6,680 nt of DNA, taken from contig OMIW01000089.1 of NCBI GenBank assembly GCA_900299205.1, positions 1 through 6,680 on the forward strand. The letters are read 5' to 3'. This DNA is from Pseudomonadota bacterium. Its GTDB lineage: Bacteria > Bdellovibrionota_C > UBA2361 > OMIW01. This document shows positions 1 through 4,768 of this stretch, in pieces. The notes under the pieces are model-generated. The model ran no database searches, was not told the origin of the DNA, and was given only the letters and a program-made list of their open reading frames with translations. The position numbers and the translations under genes were made by a program. Every line of letters begins with the position of its first letter. Position 1 is the stretch's first letter.

Positions 1-662
1 AGGACGTTTTCTGCGTCGACGACGTAACCCCAAAGATTTGGCCCGATAAAGATCCGGTCGATCTTTGCCATGATAGTTCCGTCGCTCAACACGGTTTCTC
101 CACGGTGTATTTCACTTATCCGGTAACCTGTGATCCCTGTTTTTCCGAATTCCGCATTAAGAACCATTTCCCTCATTAACCCACTGACCTGGTTTGGGGG
201 AGCATAGTCGAATTTCTTTTCCTCATGAGCTGGTTGGTCATCGTCGTCGTTCCCTGAGGAAACGCCTGAGGTGAGAGAGTCCTCTATCCTCACCATGTCG
301 TCGCGAGGGTACTCAGGGGATGCTCTCTGTACGCGAATCGAGTAAGACTTGCCGTTGTCAAGTCTGACGATAATGGCCTCTCCTCCTTCTGTCAGAGTGT
401 CTTGACCGAAGATAACGAGATCTGTTCCCTTCCGGTCAAGATTAAGACTCGACTGTTTCTTCTTGAATCCTCCGGAAATTACCCCAGGGAACTGGATTTG
501 AGTCGGCTCTCCCGGCTTCACATAAACTGATATCTCGCGACCTCCGTATTCCAGGTCCCGAGCGTCCGCTACCTGATGTAATCCGCACACGAGAAGCCCT
601 AGTAGGACCTTCCCGGTGAACCTAAGACGGGATGTATTCGAGACAGATTTTTTCCTGATCAT
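1..662 (-). CDS. traK: TraK-like F-type conjugation protein, 3' end beyond left edge
   Basis: An open frame runs leftward from ATG at 662 to the window edge, giving 220 residues without a stop; the C-terminus is missing. Residues 1-34 form a Sec signal peptide: a basic N-region (MIRKK, R12, R14, K18), a hydrophobic core VLLGLLVCGL (19-28) and a probable cleavage site ADA|RD after A34. The mature part starts with a beta-rich segment (about 39-127), has an acidic linker near 135-150 containing DDDD, then a second beta-rich segment ending in NLWGYVVDAENVL. That ending resembles the tryptophan/N-L motif of the TraK/VirB9 C-terminal domain. In F-type systems TraK is the secretin-like component of the outer-membrane channel with TraB and TraV. 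Position directly after TraL- and TraE-like genes supports the call. ATG 662 has a GGGGG site 9 bases upstream; an in-frame ATG at 701 would add 13 residues before the signal peptide and is less likely. The gap to the preceding gene is 46 bases. The assignment rests on motif and order; a database match was not run. Confidence 0.75.
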   Translation of the reverse strand, partial: MIRKKSVSNTSRLRFTGKVLLGLLVCGLHQVADARDLEYGGREISVYVKPGEPTQIQFPGVISGGFKKKQSSLNLDRKGTDLVIFGQDTLTEGGEAIIVRLDNGKSYSIRVQRASPEYPRDDMVRIEDSLTSGVSSGNDDDDQPAHEEKKFDYAPPNQVSGLMREMVLNAEFGKTGITGYRISEIHRGETVLSDGTIMAKIDRIFIGPNLWGYVVDAENV

Positions 663-708
663 TATTCGCGTCCCCCTGCAACCACTTGCGTCAAGATACA
701 TGTTCTAG

Positions 709-1383
709 TCACCCTGGTAACTGCTTCTTCTCGAGGTGAAGTCCTGTTACCACAACGCCGTACTCATTAAGGGCGTGGCGTGGCCGTGTTTCGAGAGTAA
801 CATGGTAGAGCCACGTCGAAGATGGAGCCTCAACCCCCGCGACAATTTTTAGTCTGTCCCCCTCGAAGGTAACGGTGGCTCCATTCCGCCCTCGTTCTAA
901 GACCGTTTTCGATGGATCAGCGAAAAATACCTGAGTTCGCTGCGTTTGTTCGATCGCTTTAAGGTCGCCTTCTATCATCTGCTCAGTGAAGGTGCTTAAC
1001 AATGGTTCGACAACTCGCTTCTCGGCCTCAATAAATTGGCTTCGAGCCGATTTTGGAGTGTAGCTTCCGATGAGGTTGACGAAATCTGTCGCCGCATCTA
1101 TCAGAATCGGATCCACGACCTGGTCGATTGAGTACTGCCCCGGTGCGGGTTTCTGGGGAATGTTGAGCATGATCGTACGATTGCCGTATACCCACATCGC
1201 GAATATGAGCAACAGAAGAGTTGCGGGTATCTGGAGAAGGGCTATTGCCCTCCAAAGGTACGCTTGATCCTGATACAGCTCCCATAATCGAAGCGTATCA
1301 GCCTCACTTTTTGATTTTTGCACAGCGGCATCCTTCAGCACCGCGCTTGCACCTTTCTTGACAGTCGCTCTATCGCCGCCCAT
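709..1383 (-). CDS. traE: TraE-like conjugation protein (VirB8-like, bitopic inner membrane)
   Basis: The product is 224 residues from ATG 1383. It has a cytoplasmic N-terminal stretch of about 45 residues rich in Lys, Ala and Asp, one TM segment at about 46-66 (RAIALLQIPATLLLLIFAMW core), then a periplasmic domain. That domain contains a helical part with FVNLIGSYTPKSA and a beta-rich end with WLYHVTLE and YGVVVTGLHLEK. One N-terminal TM followed by a periplasmic domain, and the 'N-L...TP' helix, fit the TraE family of F-like systems, the structural counterpart of VirB8 in the inner-membrane complex. F TraE is about 190 residues, so this one is slightly long, mainly at the N-terminus. ATG 1383 was chosen over a TTG at 1428 (+15 residues) because GGAGG lies exactly 6 bases upstream. 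The start lies inside the end of the TraL-like gene (14-base overlap), which suggests translational coupling. Confidence 0.8.
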   Translation of the reverse strand: MGGDRATVKKGASAVLKDAAVQKSKSEADTLRLWELYQDQAYLWRAIALLQIPATLLLLIFAMWVYGNRTIMLNIPQKPAPGQYSIDQVVDPILIDAATDFVNLIGSYTPKSARSQFIEAEKRVVEPLLSTFTEQMIEGDLKAIEQTQRTQVFFADPSKTVLERGRNGATVTFEGDRLKIVAGVEAPSSTWLYHVTLETRPRHALNEYGVVVTGLHLEKKQLPG

Positions 1384-1816
1384 TTTTTCCCTCCGATGCG
1401 AGACCGATTGGTTGGATTGGATCCTCAATATCGTTAGGAGTAGACGGAAACACCCTATCGAGGCCGAGTTCTTGAAAACGACTGGTAGGGGCCAGTTCCT
1501 TCAATCGTGAGCCACTCCAGAAATCTCGGATAAGGGCAGGTGCTGGGATCCCGGGAGGGGCAAAGCCCATAAGTACCATTGTAAAGTTCCTCACCCCTCT
1601 CTCCTCATCGGGCACAACGAGTCGTATCGAGCGAAGCCCGACTGAGGTGAGCACCCAGGCGGTCAGCATAAACGGCATTCCTACTGACACCTCATTCTTG
1701 AAAAAAATCTCCTTAACGCACATGAACATCATGAGACCCGCCCCGAGCTCCATCGGCTTACATCCCATGAAGGTCCATCCCTCATTGAGTCCCTGAATTT
1801 CCTCACCATTATCCAT
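1370..1816 (-). CDS. traL: TraL-like conjugation protein (inner membrane, VirB3-like)
   Basis: The product is 148 residues from ATG 1816, preceded by an AGGGG site 9 bases upstream. A short N-terminal stretch is followed by two closely spaced hydrophobic segments at about 22-39 and 44-62. Next come a basic/acidic boundary (RSIRLVVPDEERG) and a short amphipathic stretch with Pro (GFAPPGIPAPALIRDF, 84-99). A small protein with a TM hairpin directly before a TraE-like gene matches TraL of F-type systems, which with VirB3 forms a small inner-membrane family linked to the TraC/VirB4 ATPase and pilus assembly. F TraL is about 90 residues; this one has about 50 extra hydrophilic residues at the C-terminus whose reading frame overlaps the next gene's start. 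The family is weakly conserved in sequence, so the assignment leans on topology and gene order (L-E-K). Confidence 0.7.
   Translation of the reverse strand: MDNGEEIQGLNEGWTFMGCKPMELGAGLMMFMCVKEIFFKNEVSVGMPFMLTAWVLTSVGLRSIRLVVPDEERGVRNFTMVLMGFAPPGIPAPALIRDFWSGSRLKELAPTSRFQELGLDRVFPSTPNDIEDPIQPIGLASEGKNGRR
1390..1394 (-). promoter_or_regulatory. Shine-Dalgarno site deciding the TraE-like start
   Basis: On the minus strand GGAGG stands 6 bases before ATG 1383. No comparable site precedes the upstream in-frame TTG at 1428, so the shorter start is preferred. The site lies within the coding region of the TraL-like gene. Confidence 0.75.
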
Positions 1817-1898
1817 CGATAGATTCCCCTCAATCCACCAAGCTCAATTTAAGGTTCGAGTTCTATCGTTCCCCCTCTGTTAACCCCGTGTCGCCCCC

Positions 1899-2285
1899 TT
1901 ACGGGCGCTCCTGCCGTTTCCCATCCTGTTCCGCAAGAAGTCGTCGATCCGGAGAGAATTTGAGGCCCTCAGCGCCTGAGCGTGGCTGAGGATCGAGAAC
2001 TCTTTCGATCTCGCGTACGCGGTCTGCCAGTGCCTCCCTCCACCCTCGGGGGTCGATCAAGGTTGATGGCTCGGCAATACGAACTCCTGCGTCGAACTCG
2101 GCGATGGCTGCCACGAGAAGTGACCGGGCTCTCGCATAGTGTCCCACGGCTCGGGCCGATTCTTGCTGGGAAGCGCCCCCCTGAAAATCCTGGGCCACAC
2201 CCACCCTAGTCAGACAAACCCCGCACCCTAACAGCAATACGGTGCCGGCCTTGAAAAGCGTCATTATTCCGAACTCTTTAAACAT
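1899..2285 (-). CDS. Small exported protein of unknown function, first gene of the tra operon
   Basis: This encodes 128 residues from ATG 2285, with AGGGG 5 bases upstream; a second in-frame ATG at 2264 (residue 8) is possible. The N-terminus is a signal peptide: K12, hydrophobic AGTVLLLGCGVCL (13-25), then VGVA|QDF with likely cleavage after A31. An LLGC stretch (18-21) is a poor lipobox, so a lipoprotein is possible but less likely. The mature part of about 97 residues has no cysteine and no TM segment. It reads as helical: an Ala/Arg-rich amphipathic stretch (about 43-65, with YARARSLLVAAIAEF), then WREALADRVREIERVLD, then a charged tail. I do not recognise a family. In F the gene before traL is the pilin traA, but this product lacks the two hydrophobic segments of a mature F-type pilin. 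A gap of 82 bases separates it from the TraL-like gene. It is probably a periplasmic accessory of the system. Confidence 0.75.
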   Translation of the reverse strand: MFKEFGIMTLFKAGTVLLLGCGVCLTRVGVAQDFQGGASQQESARAVGHYARARSLLVAAIAEFDAGVRIAEPSTLIDPRGWREALADRVREIERVLDPQPRSGAEGLKFSPDRRLLAEQDGKRQERP

Positions 2286-2300
2286 CGTTGCCCCTTTCTT

Positions 2301-2331
2301 GATACCTCCTAAGGCTACGTTGTGAGGTATC
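2301..2331. repeat. 8-bp perfect inverted repeat (possible operator or leader hairpin)
   Basis: GATACCTC at 2301-2308 and its reverse complement GAGGTATC at 2324-2331 are separated by 15 bases. The repeat ends 15 bases upstream of the first minus-strand start codon. Read on the minus strand, the arm nearest the gene contains AGGAGG, 19 bases before the ATG, too far to serve that start. It could be a dimeric repressor site or, if transcribed, a leader hairpin that hides the AGGAGG. Which one is not decided by the sequence. Confidence 0.5.
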
Positions 2332-2382
2332 GACCATCGATTTTTGCAACAAGAAGCCGACGATTGAGGCCGAGCCCAACGC

Positions 2383-2400
2383 CCACGTCACCCTTGTTAT
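2383..2400. repeat. Direct repeat copy 1 (CCACGTCACCCTTGTTAT)
   Basis: This 18-base copy matches copy 2 at 2472-2490 exactly apart from one extra C in the C-run of copy 2. Start-to-start spacing is 89 bases. A CCGAG lies upstream of both copies, at 2370-2374 and 2466-2470, at different distances. Same-orientation copies inside a divergent control region suggest binding sites for a regulator, or the trace of a local duplication. Confidence 0.6.
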
Positions 2401-2471
2401 TCATCGGTAAGTTTCTTTTGATGCTCAACACCTTTCGGTGATTGGGGCTCAAGCCTTTGCTAAATCCGAGT

Positions 2472-2490
2472 CCACGTCACCCCTTGTTAT
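2472..2490. repeat. Direct repeat copy 2 (CCACGTCACCCCTTGTTAT)
   Basis: This is the second copy of the repeat at 2383-2400, in the same orientation, 19 bases long with one additional C. It lies about 190 bases before the plus-strand gene start. An 18/19-base near-identity within 110 bases is not expected by chance. Confidence 0.6.
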
Positions 2491-2671
2491 GACCGAAAGA
2501 CAACTTGAAGAGCTGTATCCACCCGTAAGTTGCCGGAAACTGGAGCACATAGCAGCTTAGATGTACCATAATGGGGGGGAGGCGTCACGGGAGACGGTTC
2601 GTTGACTCGAAGTCGGAGCTTATGGTCTGGCGTCGTTAAACCGATTAGATAGGTGGTATTTCTTTTTGAGA

Positions 2672-2675
2672 GAGG
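2672..2675 (+). promoter_or_regulatory. Shine-Dalgarno site (GAGG in a purine run) favouring the GTG start at 2684
   Basis: GAGG within the purine run 2668-2677 stands 8 bases before GTG 2684. The competing in-frame TTG at 2666 has AGGTGG 9 bases upstream (2651-2656), so the choice is not certain, but TTG is the weaker start codon. Confidence 0.5.
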
Positions 2676-2683
2676 GGTTAAGT

Positions 2684-4765
2684 GTGGGCGGATCGGACTC
2701 CGCTTCTCTCACGCGTCAGCAAGATGCTGACATCCGAGATCTGAAGCGTTTTAATCACGGGGGGTGGAGTTTTTGGGGTACGTTAGCCCTTGCGGTTTCC
2801 TCTATTCTAGTGGCTGGGTGGCTGCTGGTGGGGGCGAGGCCGGAGGGGACCCATGGGATTCGAACGAACCCCGCTCTTCAGTCGGAGTGGGTTGTTGATT
2901 ATCTTCAGCGTGAGCAGGCGCTCTCAGATTTCCTCTGGAGGTTTGGCATTCCCCCTGAGCGTTGGCTGTTTCTCGCGGTCTCGGATGCGGTTCTGTCGAG
3001 TGGCTCGGGTTTGGCCTCAGACGAGGCGGCTCTTTCTCAGGGACGGCTTATCGCGCTTGCCTTTCATCGGGGTCTGACAAATCTTTTCTTCGTGGTTCTT
3101 ATCTCTTGGCGAGCCTGGTTCGCATTTATCCTTTGGAGCTGGGTGAAGAGAACGGCCGATCGCGGGGTACATCACGGGGAAAATCTCCTCGGTCAGATGG
3201 GCAACGGACGACTATTCTACTCCGGTGCGAGAGCGGGATTATTTCGAGTCGCGGACAATGGCGCGCCGGATCTTCAGGTTCGGGGCTTGGCGTGTCCACC
3301 TTCAGCCGCTCCTGATGCTATTCATAGCTCGCACCTTTATCAGGTCCTTGAGCGACATGGGGCGATTAGCGAGACGAATGTGACTCTGATCGGATACATT
3401 CTCGCCGACCCGCGCATTCCCGCATTTGCCTCGGGAATGAACGAGGATCGGGTGATTGAGCGGGTCTTTGAGGGGTGCTCGTTAACTGATATTGCCGAGG
3501 TCGCGCTGGAGAGGGCGCTTTATCTTCACGGTCATTACCTCGATGACTCCTATGATGACGACTCTTTCTATGAGACGAGCTCAGAGGATGGTAGTGATGC
3601 GGGAGGCATTTCGGTTGAGCGATATGCTGAGCGGCTTCTGACGGGATATCACCGGGTCCTGACGGATGCGCAGCGGGACGCGCTGAAGCGATTTACATCG
3701 GCTCAAATCGCGACGATAGTGCTCGCTCTTGAAGCGGGCAAAGTGCTTGCCTATGCATTTGAAGGTGGACGCTGGATCCGATCATCCCCCTTCCCGGAAT
3801 TAGCCGCTCGTGCGGTGCTTCACTCGGTTGCGGCTTATGGGAAGGAACACTCTTTTTATGAGCGCGAAAGCATCAGGCAGGCGCTGATTTACGGCTCTCG
3901 ATTTAGCCTCATGGGACCTATTCGGTTTCCTCTCACGATGAGTAGTCAGGCCCGGGCAGCCCGTCAGTGGGTTGAGCTACTTCTTGCTGAACCGCATCAG
4001 CTCGCCTCGACGATTGATGAAGTTGAGTTGGTGGGTATTGTAGCTGAGGTTCACGCCGAATGGTCTGCCAGACTCGCGGATGGACTTCAGCGTGGAGAGT
4101 CGACGATATTTCAGGGAACATGTGTGGGCCCATCGGATGTCGTCTTCATGCCGGTTTCCAACCTTCTCACTCAGATGAGAGAGATTCTCCCCCGAGAATG
4201 GATAGAAAGAATCGGAGAGCTTGTCGGCCTCGTGAGCCAAAAGCAACGGCTTGTCATGATGTCTGCGGAGCTAAATGCCGAGGGTGCAGAGGGCAAGAGC
4301 GTCCCCGCTTATCAGCGCATTCTGCCACCCTTGACCTTCGCTGAGCGTAAAACTTTGATGGAACAGTTCGGTCTAAGTGAAGACGATGTCAGGGATTGGT
4401 GCGCTCTGCGAGTCGTGTTTAATGCGCACGGATGGTTAGCGCGTCGGGTGGGAAATCGAAGCGTGCCTGAATCGTCGGTTATCTTCTGCGTCATTAAGAT
4501 TGAGCACGACCACTTTCCGGTGAACGAGAAGGGGCGGGCTGGATTAGAGGCAGTTGTTCCTTTACGGGGGACCCGTTTGGAGGCTCGACTAGGTCGCGGT
4601 TGGGTGTCGCTGTTTCCCGAGGCGACAACGGCAAAGTTGGCCGACACGAGAGAGGATTTTAAACTTTTCCTTGAGGGCAAGAAGCGCTCTTCTTCATCGG
4701 TGGGAGAAGAGTCTGCTGAAACTGAGGATGATATTCCCAATGATGGGGATGAGCGGAGGTTATAA
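2684..4765 (+). CDS. Large two-TM membrane protein, probable DotM/TrbA-like partner of the coupling ATPase
   Basis: The product is 693 residues from GTG 2684 (699 from TTG 2666). After a short N-terminal stretch come TM1 (about 30-50), a loop of some 80 residues, and TM2 (about 131-152, FFVVLISWRAWFAFILW core). The remaining ~540 residues appear soluble. Visible landmarks are GNGRLFYSGARAGLF (173-187), an acidic Ser/Asp/Glu insert (about 286-306), a mainly helical region with FPELAARAVLHSVAAYG (about 370-386), GWLARRVGN near 580, and a charged C-terminal tail (SSSSVGEES...DDIPNDGDE). Two N-terminal TMs, a long cytoplasmic helical domain and a position 3 bases before a coupling ATPase gene match DotM/IcmP (TrbA), which forms the coupling complex with DotL/IcmO (TrbC) in type IVB systems. 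DotM is about 380 residues, so this is nearly twice as long. No catalytic motif is seen. The gene is certain; the DotM relation is an inference from architecture and context. Confidence 0.6.
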   Translation: MGGSDSASLTRQQDADIRDLKRFNHGGWSFWGTLALAVSSILVAGWLLVGARPEGTHGIRTNPALQSEWVVDYLQREQALSDFLWRFGIPPERWLFLAVSDAVLSSGSGLASDEAALSQGRLIALAFHRGLTNLFFVVLISWRAWFAFILWSWVKRTADRGVHHGENLLGQMGNGRLFYSGARAGLFRVADNGAPDLQVRGLACPPSAAPDAIHSSHLYQVLERHGAISETNVTLIGYILADPRIPAFASGMNEDRVIERVFEGCSLTDIAEVALERALYLHGHYLDDSYDDDSFYETSSEDGSDAGGISVERYAERLLTGYHRVLTDAQRDALKRFTSAQIATIVLALEAGKVLAYAFEGGRWIRSSPFPELAARAVLHSVAAYGKEHSFYERESIRQALIYGSRFSLMGPIRFPLTMSSQARAARQWVELLLAEPHQLASTIDEVELVGIVAEVHAEWSARLADGLQRGESTIFQGTCVGPSDVVFMPVSNLLTQMREILPREWIERIGELVGLVSQKQRLVMMSAELNAEGAEGKSVPAYQRILPPLTFAERKTLMEQFGLSEDDVRDWCALRVVFNAHGWLARRVGNRSVPESSVIFCVIKIEHDHFPVNEKGRAGLEAVVPLRGTRLEARLGRGWVSLFPEATTAKLADTREDFKLFLEGKKRSSSSVGEESAETEDDIPNDGDERRL
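4755..4760 (+). promoter_or_regulatory. Shine-Dalgarno site of the coupling ATPase gene
   Basis: GGAGGT, a near-perfect anti-16S match, lies 8 bases before ATG 4769. It sits inside the last codons of the upstream gene, so the two genes are very likely translated from one message and may be coupled. Confidence 0.8.
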
Positions 4766-4768
4766 TCA

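Larger units (their letters stand above)
2286..2683. promoter_or_regulatory. Divergent intergenic control region between the two operons
   Basis: These 398 bases hold no convincing gene on either strand and separate the starts of two divergent operons, so promoters for both must lie here or further inside. Visible structure: an inverted repeat near the minus-strand start (2301-2331) and a direct repeat (2383-2400 and 2472-2490). A possible plus-strand -10 is CATAAT at 2567-2572, but the -35 at the right distance (AGCACA, 2544-2549) is poor. A TTGACT at 2602-2607 has no -10 at normal spacing. On the minus strand no promoter with good -35 and -10 boxes is visible. A G-run (2573-2579) follows the CATAAT. 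The region is A+T-richer than the flanking genes by eye. Promoter positions are uncertain; its role as the shared control region is inferred from gene orientation. Confidence 0.6.

Noticed and set aside
662-701. Upstream ATG at 701 as start of the TraK-like gene
   Set aside because: It would put 13 extra residues before a complete signal peptide; ATG 662 has its own G-rich ribosome site at a workable distance.
1028-1285. Open frames on both strands inside the TraE-like gene
   Set aside because: Both are out-of-frame shadows; the TraE-like frame carries the TM segment and family-like periplasmic domain.
1901-1917. ACGG...CCGT hairpin near the end of the exported-protein gene as a terminator
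   Set aside because: The stem is only 4-5 bp, lies inside the coding region and is not followed by a T-run on the minus strand.
1982-2209. Plus-strand open frame of 75 codons
   Set aside because: It is antisense to the small exported-protein gene, has no recognisable features and no place in either operon; the minus-strand gene has a ribosome site and a signal peptide.
2431-2442. CACC-TTTC-GGTG mini-hairpin in the intergenic region
   Set aside because: A 4-bp stem does not extend and is expected by chance in a region of this length.
2602-2626. TTGACT followed by TATGGT as a plus-strand promoter
   Set aside because: The spacing is 13 bases, too short for a sigma-70 promoter, and the -10 match is weak.
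4312-4740. Minus-strand open frame of 142 codons
   Set aside because: It is antisense to the large membrane-protein gene; its Ser/Arg/Pro-rich product looks like a shadow translation of the real frame.
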